Shown here piece by piece: positions 1-7,566 of a stretch of 64,000 nt of DNA (the stretch's first letter is position 1; every line of letters begins with the position of its first letter). The notes beneath the pieces were generated by a model that was not told the DNA's origin, searched no databases, and was given only the letters and a program-made list of their open reading frames with translations. Source of the DNA: Acidimicrobiaceae bacterium (lineage in GTDB: Bacteria > Actinomycetota > Acidimicrobiia > Acidimicrobiales > RAAP-2). The DNA lies in NCBI GenBank assembly GCA_003132305.1, contig PKXJ01000032.1, positions 315,275-379,274 on the forward strand, written 5' to 3'. The translations under genes and the position numbers were made by a program.

Positions 1-659
1 CGGAGCCCTTCGCGGTGGCCCGTCGTGAGAGCGAACGCGGCACTCACTACGAGCTTCGTTCCCTTACGGGGGCGCCACTCGATCCCGGCACGCACTCTCG
101 CGTGGTGGTTGGCGATCACGTGTTCTCCGTGGGTCCGCTGTCGTTTTGGCAGTCACATCGCGACGCGCCGAGCGTGCTCCTTGACGCGGTGTTGGAACTC
201 GCTAGCGTCACGTCGGGTGATGACGTGGTTGATCTCTTCAGCGGCGTTGGGCTCTTCGCTGTGCCGCTGGCGAAGTTGGTGGGGTCGAGTGGTCGCGTGA
301 CGGCGGTGGAGTCGTCCGCCGTTGGTGTTCGTGACGCGCGCACGAACGCCACGGGATTGAAACAGTTGAAAGTTCGCGAGTGGTCCGTCACCGCGCGCTC
401 GGTGAACGACACCGTTCGTGAGGGATCGGTCGTCGTGTTGGACCCGCCGCGACAAGGACTCGCGAAGGGTGTGGTGGAGAGCCTCGTCCGTCGCCGTCCG
501 CGCCGACTCGTCTACGTATCGTGCGACGCGGCGACCTTGGCGCGCGACCTTAAGAACTTCTTAGGCAGTGGATTTTCCCTGAAACAGTTGCGAATATTTG
601 ACCTCTTCCCGATGACCGAACACGTCGAACTCGTCGCACTCCTTGACAGCCCCGCGTAA
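1..659 (+). CDS. TrmA/RumA-type RNA (uracil-C5) methyltransferase, C-terminal part
   Basis: The reading frame is open to the left edge, so only the C-terminal catalytic part is present and the TRAM and central domains lie outside. The SAM-binding motif DLFSGVGLF, the LDPPRQG motif and the catalytic-cysteine motif YVSCDAATLARD are visible, followed by the usual FDLFPMTEHVE ending. The family transfers a methyl group from SAM to C5 of specific uridines in tRNA or 23S rRNA. The true substrate (tRNA U54 or an rRNA position) cannot be told from this part. A GTG at position 15 could be misread as a start, but homology to the family continues upstream of it. Confidence 0.88.
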   Translation, partial: EPFAVARRESERGTHYELRSLTGAPLDPGTHSRVVVGDHVFSVGPLSFWQSHRDAPSVLLDAVLELASVTSGDDVVDLFSGVGLFAVPLAKLVGSSGRVTAVESSAVGVRDARTNATGLKQLKVREWSVTARSVNDTVREGSVVVLDPPRQGLAKGVVESLVRRRPRRLVYVSCDAATLARDLKNFLGSGFSLKQLRIFDLFPMTEHVELVALLDSPA

Positions 660-714
660 AAGGTGGATAGTGATTTGAGGCCGAAAATCTCGTTGCCCGC
701 TGAGGGGGTTGAGT

Positions 715-993
715 ATGTCGATCAAGTTGGATCATCACCACCGCGTTACCGCCCAGAAGCTGTTTGGCCACCCACTGAACCACAACATTCAGTGGCACGA
801 CGTGTGTTCTTTGCTCGCACGTTTTGGTGAGGTCCATGAGACCCACCGTGGCAACTGGGCCGTGACGTTAGAAGGCGAAACTGTCTCCTTCGGATCGACT
901 CGCACGCGCGAGTTGACCGAGGACCAAGTGGTGCGGGTTCGAAACTTTCTTCGATCATTCGGTCTCACGAAAGAGAAGTTGACCGCGGCCTAA
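715..993 (+). CDS. Small conserved actinobacterial protein of unknown function
   Basis: A 92-residue soluble protein. I recall similar short proteins in many Actinobacteria, containing an HPLxHNIxWHDV stretch near residues 20-30 and a central TLxGET segment, but no function is known to me. The ATG at 715 is preceded by a GAGGGG Shine-Dalgarno at 702-707 with good spacing. A TTG at 709 is in frame but touches that site, so I reject it. It stands alone between the RNA methyltransferase and yaaA on the same strand. The predicted alpha/beta pattern loosely resembles small double-stranded-RNA-binding folds such as HicA, but this is a guess and no partner antitoxin gene is nearby. Confidence 0.7.
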   Translation: MSIKLDHHHRVTAQKLFGHPLNHNIQWHDVCSLLARFGEVHETHRGNWAVTLEGETVSFGSTRTRELTEDQVVRVRNFLRSFGLTKEKLTAA

Positions 994-1005
994 CTTCTTG
1001 GCCAG

Positions 1006-1011
1006 TACTTT
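1006..1011 (+). promoter_or_regulatory. -10 element TACTTT of yaaA (leaderless)
   Basis: The TACTTT hexamer ends 7 bases before the GTG at 1019, the spacing expected when transcription starts at the start codon. GGAG at 1013-1016 lies only two bases from the GTG, too close to act as a ribosome binding site. Confidence 0.5.
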
Positions 1012-1018
1012 AGGAGTC

Positions 1019-1762
1019 GTGGCGAAGCGACTCCTGGTGTTGGTCCCGCCGTCGCAGAGCAAGTCCTCGGGCGGTCGTCGCCGTAGTAGAGCGGGCGTCT
1101 TTGACGTAGTGCTCGAAGAGCCGCGTCGCCAGGTGCTTCTGGTTCTCAGTGACTTCGTTTCTCGCGCGTCGCCTAGAGAACTTGAGGTGGCCCTCAACGC
1201 GCGAGGGGCGTTGCTCGAGCGCGCCGTCGCCGCCACGATCGAGTTGGCGCTCGGACGATCACCGCTTTCTCTGGCGTGGCGACGATACGAAGGCATCGTC
1301 TGGAATCATCTCGATCCCGCCTCTTTGACGCCCGCGACGCGACGGCGAATTCTCGTCCCCTCGGGTCTCTACGGTCTTCTCTCCAGCGAGGATCCCATTG
1401 CTGAGTACCGACTCAGAATGAACGTTCGACTGAAGCCGTTGCCCTCACTCGCCCAATTCTGGCGACCGATCGTGACGCCGCTGCTCCACGATCGCGCGAA
1501 GAACTCGACCGTCGTCAACTTCTTGCCGCAAGAACACGCGGCGAGTATTGACTTTCACGTACTGGCCAAGAGTCACGACGTCGTCAACGTTCATTTCGTC
1601 GCGAACGACGGTCAACGTGCGGTCGGTCACGACGCGAAGGCCGTGAAAGGCGTTCTGGCTCGGCACATCCTGACCGCCGGTCTTGACGCGATCGAGTCGG
1701 TCCAGTGGCGAGGTTGGCGAGTGCGCCGACAGGGGAGTGACGTCTTCGTCGCGGCGCCCTAG
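1019..1762 (+). CDS. yaaA: YaaA/DUF328 family peroxide-stress protein
   Basis: A 247-residue protein beginning with the family hallmark LVLVPPSQSK and containing the conserved YEGIVWNHLDP segment and SGLYGLL near residue 120. The C-terminal part has NFLPQEHAASID and HFVANDG, also typical. In E. coli, YaaA limits free iron and protects DNA and protein during hydrogen peroxide stress, and it binds DNA; family function elsewhere is inferred. The GTG at 1019 puts the PPS motif about 10 residues from the N-terminus as in relatives and sits 7 bases after a TACTTT -10 element. A TTG at 998 would add seven residues without any ribosome binding site. Confidence 0.85.
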   Translation: MAKRLLVLVPPSQSKSSGGRRRSRAGVFDVVLEEPRRQVLLVLSDFVSRASPRELEVALNARGALLERAVAATIELALGRSPLSLAWRRYEGIVWNHLDPASLTPATRRRILVPSGLYGLLSSEDPIAEYRLRMNVRLKPLPSLAQFWRPIVTPLLHDRAKNSTVVNFLPQEHAASIDFHVLAKSHDVVNVHFVANDGQRAVGHDAKAVKGVLARHILTAGLDAIESVQWRGWRVRRQGSDVFVAAP

Positions 1763-1803
1763 GCGATCGCCCCACACTTATTTGCGAGCATGTTGGGCGG
1801 CGG

Positions 1804-1809
1804 TACAGT
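1804..1809 (+). promoter_or_regulatory. -10 element TACAGT (leaderless gene at 1816)
   Basis: TACAGT ends exactly 6 bases before the GTG at 1816 and decides that start over the in-frame GTG at 1810. Confidence 0.5.
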
Positions 1810-1815
1810 GTGTTC

Positions 1816-2265
1816 GTGGCACTTGAAGGCGAGTACGAACCGAGCGCGTGGCAGTGGGTGAGGGACCAGGTTGCCGAGTACGAGGCGAGCGGCGGTGAGC
1901 GTGCGAACACCCTTCGAGACTCTGGTCGGCCCGTCATCATCGTGACGACCCGAGGGAACAAGAGTCACAAGATTCGAAAATTCGCACTGATGCGCGTCGA
2001 GCATGATGGCGAATACGCGTTGGTTGCTTCACAGGGGGGTGCCCCGACGAACCCCTCGTGGTACTTCAACTTGATTGATGATCCTTCGGCACTCGCCATC
2101 CAAGATGGCGCGACGCCGTTCGATTTCACGGCTCGCGTGGTCGAAGGCGACGAACGCGCTCGGTGGTGGGAGAGGGCGGTCGCCGCCTTCCCTCCCTACG
2201 CCGAATACCAGGTGAAAACGAGTCGGACGATTCCGGTTTTCGTCGCCTCGCGGACTTCTTCTTAA
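1816..2265 (+). CDS. Deazaflavin (F420)-dependent nitroreductase-family protein
   Basis: A 149-residue single-domain protein of the DDN/Rv3547-like split beta-barrel family (PF04075). It shows the family pattern VIIVTTRGNKSHKIRK, the central VASQGGAPTNPSWYFNL and the ending TSRTIPVFV. In this family the TxG..S-KxRK strand and the PxWYxNL loop contact the F420 phosphate and deazaflavin; members reduce quinones or nitroaromatics with F420H2. The substrate here is unknown. It implies F420 biosynthesis elsewhere in the genome. It sits alone upstream of a decayed region and has its own leaderless-type promoter. Confidence 0.87.
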   Translation: MALEGEYEPSAWQWVRDQVAEYEASGGERANTLRDSGRPVIIVTTRGNKSHKIRKFALMRVEHDGEYALVASQGGAPTNPSWYFNLIDDPSALAIQDGATPFDFTARVVEGDERARWWERAVAAFPPYAEYQVKTSRTIPVFVASRTSS

Positions 2266-2343
2266 CAAGGACGTCATCGTTTCGACGGTCGTTACTCCGA
2301 CCGCGCCATCGTCCGTGGCGTCTGCGGATCGTCGTGTCGACGA

Positions 2344-2655
2344 GTGGCAACTATTCAACGAGAGGTTTTGGTGTTGAAGACTGACGCACTGCCCGCCGCC
2401 GCAGCGGGCTCTTGGGAACTGGGCGACTTAACGGTGAATCGCGTCGGGTTTGGTGCGACGCACCTCGCGAGCACAACACCATCTGCCGGTGGCGCCTCGA
2501 ACTATCGCGACCGGTCGACGATTGGTCGGCACGTCATTGATGGTGAAACGCTCGATCATCGAAATGCTGTACGTGATGACAATCGACCGGAGAATCTCGA
2601 ACTGTGGACGCGACCCCAATCTCCGCGAATTCGTATCGAAGACGCTGTCGAATGA
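2344..2655 (+). pseudogene. Chimeric decayed ORF: aldo/keto-reductase N-terminus joined to HNH C-terminus
   Basis: The first about 40 residues contain GSWELGDLTVNRVGFGAT, which matches the N-terminus of aldo/keto reductases (normally ...LTVNRLGFGAMRLTG). The last about 40 contain LDHRNAVRDDNRPENLELW and then RIRIEDAVE, which match the C-terminus of small phage-type HNH nucleases (normally HHxNxxRxDNRPENLELW). Neither half is complete: the reductase barrel and the HNH N-terminus are missing, and the linker resembles neither. I read this as two degraded gene ends fused by deletion. It lies just beyond the 3' end of tmRNA, a common integration site. Bases 2266-2343 and 2656-2736 show no other gene. 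Expression is unknown. Confidence 0.6.
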
Positions 2656-2736
2656 GCGCGCATCATTATTGAGCGCTATGTCAATTCGGGAGTGGTCTCA
2701 CCTCCAACAACATTCGAAAAGAACTCCGAACATCCT

Positions 2737-3082
2737 TGGAGGTGCGGGGTTTCGAACCCCGGTCCCACAGCTTCTTAGTGAACATTCTCCGAGCGCAGCT
2801 AACAGGAGGTTGTCGGGAGCGTCACTGTTGTCAGCGCCGGTGGCGTTCCTTAGTTAGCTGAATTGTCCCGACGAGATCACTAACGAATCTTGTTGGTAAG
2901 CCCTACTTTATGACGCCCGTGTACTAAACCGCAGGGCTGGGTCTAGACGGACGTTGCTACCTAAGCAGCAAGCGCAAGCTGAGGCTTGGCGTTTGTTATT
3001 TGTTCCGGCTCTTTAACGTGGCTCCGGAGACCACGGCTCGCTTCTTTCACCTCGACGTCTGTAGTCGAAACCATTCACCCCC
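2737..3082 (-). ncRNA. ssrA: tmRNA (transfer-messenger RNA)
   Basis: Read on the minus strand, the 5' end starts GGGGGUG and continues AAUGGUUUCGAC, the conserved tmRNA opening. The 3' end has a T-arm, GGGG-UUCGAAA-CCCC, then CACCUCC plus discriminator A. GGGGGUG pairs with CACCUCC over 7 bp with one G-U pair, giving 346 nt; the final CCA is not encoded. The tag frame ends AKPQLALAA and then UAG (stop at 2963-2961, codons 2990-2964). An ACA-AAC resume upstream, adding Thr-Asn, is also possible. tmRNA with SmpB rescues stalled ribosomes and marks the nascent chain for proteolysis; smpB lies 89 bases upstream on the same strand. Confidence 0.95.
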
Positions 3083-3171
3083 TCGTCAGACCGCAACCCA
3101 ATTGGTTGCTCTAGAAGTGTACCCTTCGACCCGCCAGTACGGTACGGTCGTTCGAAACAGAGAGAGGGCCC

Positions 3172-3690
3172 CTAACCGAACTTCTCTCTGTGACGCACGG
3201 CCCTCGCCATGTCGCGCTCGGCGTCGCGCTTCGCCAGAGCTTGACGTCGATCTTGCTGTTTGCGGCCCTTCGCGAGCGCTATCTCCACCTTGGCCCGCCC
3301 CTCTTTGAAGTAGAGCTTTAAGGGCACGATCGTCAGGGATTGGGTATTCGCTTCGTGTTCCCACTTGATGATTTCCTTGCGGTGGACGAGGAGTTTGCGT
3401 TTGCGGTCGGGATCGTGACTTCCGAATCCCACCGCGTGGCTCCACGGCGGGATGTGCATCTGAAAGATCCACAGTTCATTGTTGTCGACCCGGGCGTAGC
3501 TCTCGGCGATCTGGGCGGTGCCCTCTCGCAGCGACTTGACCTCGGATCCGGTCAGCACCAGCCCACATTCGAGGGTGTCGATGATCTCGAAGTCGTGACG
3601 GGCGCGACGATTGGTGGCAACGACTCGGTCGCTACCCGCCTCACCACGCTTTTTCGCACGTCGTTCTTGGATCTGTTTGGCTCGAGCCAC
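3172..3690 (-). CDS. smpB: SsrA-binding protein SmpB
   Basis: A 172-residue protein with the SmpB oligonucleotide-binding barrel: HDFEIIDTLECGLVLTGSEVKSLREG near residues 32-57, then LWIFQMHIPPWSHA and HDPDRKRKLL. The C-terminal tail is strongly basic (KGRKQQDRRQALAKRDAERDMAR), the part that becomes helical in the ribosomal mRNA channel. SmpB binds the tRNA-like end of tmRNA and delivers it with EF-Tu to stalled ribosomes. The GTG at 3690 follows a TACGCT -10 element by 6 bases on the minus strand, so the message is probably leaderless. The gene order smpB then ssrA is standard. Confidence 0.97.
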   Translation of the reverse strand: MARAKQIQERRAKKRGEAGSDRVVATNRRARHDFEIIDTLECGLVLTGSEVKSLREGTAQIAESYARVDNNELWIFQMHIPPWSHAVGFGSHDPDRKRKLLVHRKEIIKWEHEANTQSLTIVPLKLYFKEGRAKVEIALAKGRKQQDRRQALAKRDAERDMARAVRHREKFG

Positions 3691-3696
3691 CTAGCC

Positions 3697-3702
3697 AGCG
3701 TA
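3697..3702 (-). promoter_or_regulatory. -10 element TACGCT of smpB (leaderless)
   Basis: On the minus strand, TACGCT ends 6 bases before the smpB GTG. No Shine-Dalgarno sequence precedes the start. Confidence 0.45.
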
Positions 3703-3735
3703 GTGAAGTGGTGAGGTGAATCAATTGCGGTTCAC

Positions 3736-3741
3736 TAGGGT
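3736..3741 (+). promoter_or_regulatory. -10 element TAGGGT of the mec gene (leaderless)
   Basis: TAGGGT ends 6 bases before the GTG at 3748. It faces the smpB -10 element, so the two genes share a short divergent promoter region of about 60 bases. Confidence 0.5.
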
Positions 3742-3747
3742 AACCAC

Positions 3748-4149
3748 GTGCTCACTCTTAGTTCGACTCAACGAGACGCCATTCTCGCGACGTGCATTCG
3801 TGCGTTGCCGAACGAGGGGTGCGGGCTGCTTTTAGGTACGAGCGACGGTGTCGTGCGCGAGATAGCCGCGAGTAGGAACGTGGCCGATTCCGCCAAGGTC
3901 TACGAGATCGATCCTCGGGTTTTGCTGCGCGCCTATCGCCGAGCTGACGAAGAGGACTTGGAAGTCCTTGGCGTGTTTCACTCTCACACGCACAGCGAGC
4001 CCTACCCGAGCCCCACGGACGTTCGCCAAGCGCCCGATCCTTCGTGGCACTACGTCATTGTCTCCTTACGCGACACGCCGGCCGATCTGTGCAGCTATCG
4101 GGTCGTTGACGAAGTCGTTTCCGCGGAACCGGTGTTGTTTCTCGACTGA
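3748..4149 (+). CDS. mec: JAMM/MPN metallopeptidase, Mec-like (M67 family)
   Basis: A 133-residue stand-alone JAMM domain. Glu23 lies in PNEGCGLLLG, and the zinc motif HxHx7SxxD is intact as H78, H80, S88 and D91 (HSHTHSEPYPSPTD). In Mycobacterium tuberculosis, Mec cuts cysteine from the CysO-cysteine adduct, the last step of sulfur-carrier-dependent cysteine synthesis. The cysO and cysM genes follow on the same strand at 4246 and 4527, which supports that role. A 96-base gap with a possible second promoter separates it from cysO. A further job, trimming the extended CysO tail, is suggested by the neighbour's C-terminus. Confidence 0.88.
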   Translation: MLTLSSTQRDAILATCIRALPNEGCGLLLGTSDGVVREIAASRNVADSAKVYEIDPRVLLRAYRRADEEDLEVLGVFHSHTHSEPYPSPTDVRQAPDPSWHYVIVSLRDTPADLCSYRVVDEVVSAEPVLFLD

Positions 4150-4167
4150 GTCCGAAAAGATCAATTT

Positions 4168-4197
4168 TTGGGCACGACGTCGCAGAAAGCCGATAAT
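4168..4197 (+). promoter_or_regulatory. Possible promoter TTGGGC-N18-GATAAT before cysO
   Basis: TTGGGC at 4168-4173 and GATAAT at 4192-4197 are 18 bases apart in the gap between mec and cysO, and the cysO start has a ribosome binding site. It would let cysO-cysM be transcribed apart from mec. The call rests on sequence similarity only. Confidence 0.35.
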
Positions 4198-4245
4198 GTT
4201 GACTTAGCAGGTCATGAATTGACCCGGTGAGTCGAAAGAGGCGTT

Positions 4246-4527
4246 ATGGCGGCGGTACTACGAATCCCCACCGTGCTCCGTCCCGCGATGGGTGGCGAAA
4301 GCGTCATCGCCGTCGAGGGCTCGACCGTTGGCGAAGTTCTTCTCAAGCTCACCAAGACCTATCCTGCCATCAAGAGTCAGTTGCTGAACGACGACGGCAC
4401 GCTGCACCGATTCCTCAACGTTTACGTCAACGACGACGACGTTCGCTACCTCGGCGGCGTCGAGGCGTCCGTCACCAATAACGACGAGATCACTCTTCTG
4501 CCCGCGGTCGCGGGCGGCGTTTGGTAG
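4246..4527 (+). CDS. cysO: CysO-like ubiquitin-fold sulfur carrier (MoaD/ThiS family) with extended tail
   Basis: A 93-residue protein of the MoaD/ThiS fold with RFLNVYVNDDDVRYL and the ending ITLLPAVAGGVW. In M. tuberculosis, CysO ends in Gly-Gly, is adenylated and thiocarboxylated, and donates sulfur to O-phosphoserine on CysM. Here Gly90-Gly91 is followed by Val-Trp before the stop, so the diglycine is masked until the last two residues are removed. The adjacent JAMM protease is the obvious candidate, as proposed for QbsE/QbsD. A purine-rich GAAAGAGG precedes the ATG. No activating MoeB/MoeZ-type gene lies in the window. The stop codon overlaps the cysM GTG by one base. Confidence 0.9.
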   Translation: MAAVLRIPTVLRPAMGGESVIAVEGSTVGEVLLKLTKTYPAIKSQLLNDDGTLHRFLNVYVNDDDVRYLGGVEASVTNNDEITLLPAVAGGVW

Positions 4528-5492
4528 TGGCGCGATACAACTCAGTACTTGAGCTCATTGGCAACACGCCAGTGGTCGACGTGAGCGCGCTTTCCCCAAA
4601 ACCTAACGTCACCATTTTGGCCAAACTCGAAGGTCGCAATCCGGCTGGATCGGTGAAGGACCGCGTCGCGTTGTCGATGGTCGAAGCGGCCGAGAGGGAC
4701 GGGCGTCTCGTTCCCGGCAAAACCGATCAAACACTCATCGAACCCTCTTCGGGCAACACCGGCATTGCGCTCGCGATGGTCTGTCGTCTGCGCGGCTATC
4801 ACCTGAAAGTGGTCCTGCCGACGAACGTCTCGCCCGAGCGACGCCAACTCCTCCTCGCCTTTGGCGCCGAGATCATTGACTCACCGGGCGGCGAGGGCTC
4901 GAACGGCGCGGTGCGCCTCGCGCAGTCCCTCAGCGAAGAGCATCCGGAGTGGGTCTTCCTCTACCAGTACGCCAACCCGGCGAATCCCCTCGCGCACTAT
5001 TCGACGACGGGACCCGAGATCTTGGGGGACGTGCCCGAGATCACGCACTTCGTGGCGGGACTCGGCACCTCGGGCACGTTGATGGGTGTTGGTCGCTACC
5101 TCAAGGAACATCGACCCGACGTGCAGATCTGGGCCGTGGAGCCACCGAGTGGCGAAATGGTCGACGGGCTGCGCAACCTCGACGACGGGTACGTTCCACC
5201 AATCTTTAGCGACAACGACGGCGAGAAGCTGCTCGACCGAAGAGTCATTGTTCGTCCCCGGGAGTCCATTGAGTGGACGCGCCGCTTGACCGACGTCGGC
5301 CTCTTCGCGGGTCTCTCTTCGGGCGCCGTGATGGCCGGTGCGTTCAAATGCGCCCGGACCATCGAGGACGGCACTACGGCGACGATCGTCACGATGATCG
5401 CCGACGACGGATGGAAGTACCTATCCACCGGCGCGTGGAGTGACGACATCGACGACGTCGTCGAGCGCGCGAAAGCGACCATCTACTTCTAA
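4527..5492 (+). CDS. cysM: Cysteine synthase, CysM type (PLP-dependent)
   Basis: A 321-residue fold-type II PLP enzyme. The Schiff-base lysine is in RNPAGSVKDR near residue 43, the substrate loop is SSGNTGIALA, and the phosphate loop is GLGTSGTLMG. In the CysO pathway CysM uses O-phosphoserine plus thiocarboxylated CysO to make CysO-cysteine. Its position directly after cysO, with TAG and GTG sharing a base, supports that over a plain O-acetylserine sulfhydrylase. The GTG at 4527 gives the normal start ARYNSVLELIGNTP; a TTG two codons earlier lies inside cysO. A short CCGAC-AAA-GTCGG hairpin follows the stop but has no U-run. Confidence 0.93.
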   Translation: MARYNSVLELIGNTPVVDVSALSPKPNVTILAKLEGRNPAGSVKDRVALSMVEAAERDGRLVPGKTDQTLIEPSSGNTGIALAMVCRLRGYHLKVVLPTNVSPERRQLLLAFGAEIIDSPGGEGSNGAVRLAQSLSEEHPEWVFLYQYANPANPLAHYSTTGPEILGDVPEITHFVAGLGTSGTLMGVGRYLKEHRPDVQIWAVEPPSGEMVDGLRNLDDGYVPPIFSDNDGEKLLDRRVIVRPRESIEWTRRLTDVGLFAGLSSGAVMAGAFKCARTIEDGTTATIVTMIADDGWKYLSTGAWSDDIDDVVERAKATIYF

Positions 5493-5558
5493 GCGACCGA
5501 CAAAGTCGGAATCTCTACTACCGTTATCTCGCACTCCCCGTGTGATCTAAGGAGAGAT

Positions 5559-6305
5559 ATGTCTGTACTTCGCGCCGACGGCCGCGCGTTCGACGAGGCC
5601 CGTCCTTTGTCGTTCGAACGGGACTTCACCGAGATGGCCGCGGGGTCGGTCCTGGTCAGTTTCGGTCGCACCCGAGTGCTCTGCACCGCGTCAATCGATA
5701 ACGACGTGCCGCGGTGGTTAAAGGGCAAGGGTCGCGGTTGGGTGAGCGCCGAGTACTCGATGCTGCCGGGCTCGACGCCCGAACGCGCGAACCGCGAAGC
5801 GGCGAAGGGTAAGCAGTCGGGACGAACCCAAGAGATTCAACGACTGATCGGTCGTTCTCTTCGCAGCGTGACCCGTCTCGAACTACTGCCCGACGTACAG
5901 ATCCTCGTCGACTGCGACGTCTTGCAGGCCGACGGCGGCACGAGAACGGCCGCGATCTGTGGTGGGTACGTCGCGCTCCACGACGCCATCTCGCGCCTGG
6001 TGGCCAATGGCGTGATCGCTGAGCACGCGCTCAACGACTCCGTAGCGGCGGTGTCGGTGGGCATCGTCAGCGGCGTCGCCATGCTCGATCTTCCCTACGA
6101 AGAAGACGTGCGAGCCGACACCGACATGAACGTCGTGATGACCGGCTCGGGTCGCTTCGTGGAAGTACAGGGAACGGCCGAGCACGAGGCCTTCGATCGC
6201 GACGAACTGAACGAGCTCTTGGACCTGGCCGCGCTCGGTATTGGCCGGATCAAGGACGAGCAAGAAGCCCTTCTTAAAACGCCGCCCACGCCACGATCGA
6301 AGTGA
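5559..6305 (+). CDS. rph: Ribonuclease PH
   Basis: A 248-residue protein of the normal RNase PH length, a phosphate-dependent 3'-5' exonuclease that trims tRNA 3' ends. Family landmarks include [31 protein letters not shown], the [14 protein letters not shown] helix and the [16 protein letters not shown] phosphate-binding segment. AAGGAG at 5549-5554 precedes the ATG. It overlaps rdgB by four bases (GTGA), so the two are translationally coupled. This rph-rdgB pairing is common in bacteria. Confidence 0.97.
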   Translation: MSVLRADGRAFDEARPLSFERDFTEMAAGSVLVSFGRTRVLCTASIDNDVPRWLKGKGRGWVSAEYSMLPGSTPERANREAAKGKQSGRTQEIQRLIGRSLRSVTRLELLPDVQILVDCDVLQADGGTRTAAICGGYVALHDAISRLVANGVIAEHALNDSVAAVSVGIVSGVAMLDLPYEEDVRADTDMNVVMTGSGRFVEVQGTAEHEAFDRDELNELLDLAALGIGRIKDEQEALLKTPPTPRSK

Positions 6306-6889
6306 GCACCTTTGTTTTAGCGACGGCGAACGCGCACAAGGCCGATGAGATGCGTCGCGCGCTCGAGAGCTTCGACGTCAAGCTACTTCCACGACCCCGG
6401 GAGGTGCCCGACGTCGACGAGTCGGAAACGACGCTCGAGGGTAACGCTCTCCTAAAGGCACGCGCTCTCACCAACGTCACGCGAGAGGCCGCGATCGCCG
6501 ACGACACGGGACTCTTCATCGATGCGCTCGACGGACGCCCGGGGGTGCATAGCGCGCGTTACGCCGGAGAGAGTGCCTCGTACGAAGACAACGTGCAGTT
6601 GGCTCTACGCGAACTCGACGACGTCGACGACGTGGATCGCAGCGCGCGTTTTCGCACCGTCATCGCCGTGACGTACCCGACTGGTGAGGCGTGGTGGGTG
6701 GACGGCGTCCTCGAAGGGGCGATACTCAAAGCACCGAAGGGGAAGGGGGGATTTGGCTACGACCCGATCTTCGCTCCCCTGGCGCACGGTGGAAGATCCT
6801 TGGCCGAGTTGACGCCCGACGAGAAGAACGCGATCTCGCACCGCGGAATCGCGCTGCGCGCCTTCGCCGAAAAACTCTCAAGTTCATAG
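6302..6889 (+). CDS. rdgB: XTP/dITP pyrophosphatase (RdgB/HAM1)
   Basis: A 195-residue protein that removes non-canonical purine nucleotides (XTP, dITP, ITP) by hydrolysis to the monophosphate and pyrophosphate. The N-terminal nucleotide-binding motif is [16 protein letters not shown], the metal and base pocket is [24 protein letters not shown], and the C-terminal [10 protein letters not shown] and [10 protein letters not shown] motifs are present. The GTG start overlaps the rph stop. No defect is seen. Confidence 0.96.
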   Translation: MSTFVLATANAHKADEMRRALESFDVKLLPRPREVPDVDESETTLEGNALLKARALTNVTREAAIADDTGLFIDALDGRPGVHSARYAGESASYEDNVQLALRELDDVDDVDRSARFRTVIAVTYPTGEAWWVDGVLEGAILKAPKGKGGFGYDPIFAPLAHGGRSLAELTPDEKNAISHRGIALRAFAEKLSSS

Positions 6890-6912
6890 GTCGTTCGAGA
6901 AGTGTTCACCCG

Positions 6913-6918
6913 TAGGGT
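6913..6918 (+). promoter_or_regulatory. -10 element TAGGGT (leaderless gene at 6925)
   Basis: TAGGGT ends 6 bases before the GTG at 6925. The same hexamer and spacing occur before mec and divIVA. Confidence 0.5.
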
Positions 6919-6924
6919 GGGAGA

Positions 6925-7566
6925 GTGACGAACCGCGAGCTGGCCATGTTCCCCCTGGGGATGGTCGTCTTTCCGTACCAGACGGTGGGGCTGTGCGTCT
7001 TTGAACCGCGTTATCACCAACTGCTCGCTGACGTTGAAGTGGCGCGAGAGTTCGGTACCTGCTTGATCGAGCGAGGCTCAGAGGTCGGTGGAAGGGACGA
7101 GCGGACCTTCGTGGGAACGGTCGTCGAGATCCTTGGTTCGCACCGTCTAACTAACGGCCAGACCCTGATTGTCGTCGAGGGCATGGAGTGCTTCGAGGTC
7201 GGTGAGTGGCTCGTCGACGACCCCTACCCCCGCGCTCGAGTCGGCCAACGCTGCTGCGACGAGGTCGCCATCGAGCCGTCGCTGCTGAAGTCAACGGAGT
7301 CGGCCGTTCGCGCGCTTCGCAACCTGCAAAGTGAGATATTCGCTGATCAGTGCCTACAACGCAACTGCGCCATGGACGAAGATCCGAAGATTCGAAGCTG
7401 GCAGCTCTGTGCCTTGACGCCCATGTCGATTCTCGATCAGTTCAAGGTGCTGAGCTTGAGTAATCCCAACGACCGGCTGCGTCTCGTGGCGGAGATCTGC
7501 TGTGAACGCTACGGCGACTACCAGCGAATGCTCGCGGTGGACGAGCTTCGAGCGCCGCTTATTTAG
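6925..7566 (+). CDS. Stand-alone Lon substrate-binding (N-terminal) domain protein
   Basis: A 213-residue protein consisting of a Lon N-terminal (LAN/PUA-like) domain without ATPase or protease parts. It begins LAMFPLGMVVFPYQTVGLCVFEPRYHQLL, the standard pattern of strand, Pro-Gly turn and FExRY. The helical C-terminal part ends with DQFKVLSLSNPNDRLRLVAEICCERY. In Lon this domain recognises substrates; stand-alone versions are frequent in Actinobacteria and have no established role. It converges on the FKBP gene with a 4-base overlap of ends. Confidence 0.85.
   Translation: MTNRELAMFPLGMVVFPYQTVGLCVFEPRYHQLLADVEVAREFGTCLIERGSEVGGRDERTFVGTVVEILGSHRLTNGQTLIVVEGMECFEVGEWLVDDPYPRARVGQRCCDEVAIEPSLLKSTESAVRALRNLQSEIFADQCLQRNCAMDEDPKIRSWQLCALTPMSILDQFKVLSLSNPNDRLRLVAEICCERYGDYQRMLAVDELRAPLI

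Noticed and set aside
998-1018. TTG at 998 as the yaaA start
   Set aside because: It has no ribosome binding site, adds residues absent from relatives and lies inside the -10 region.
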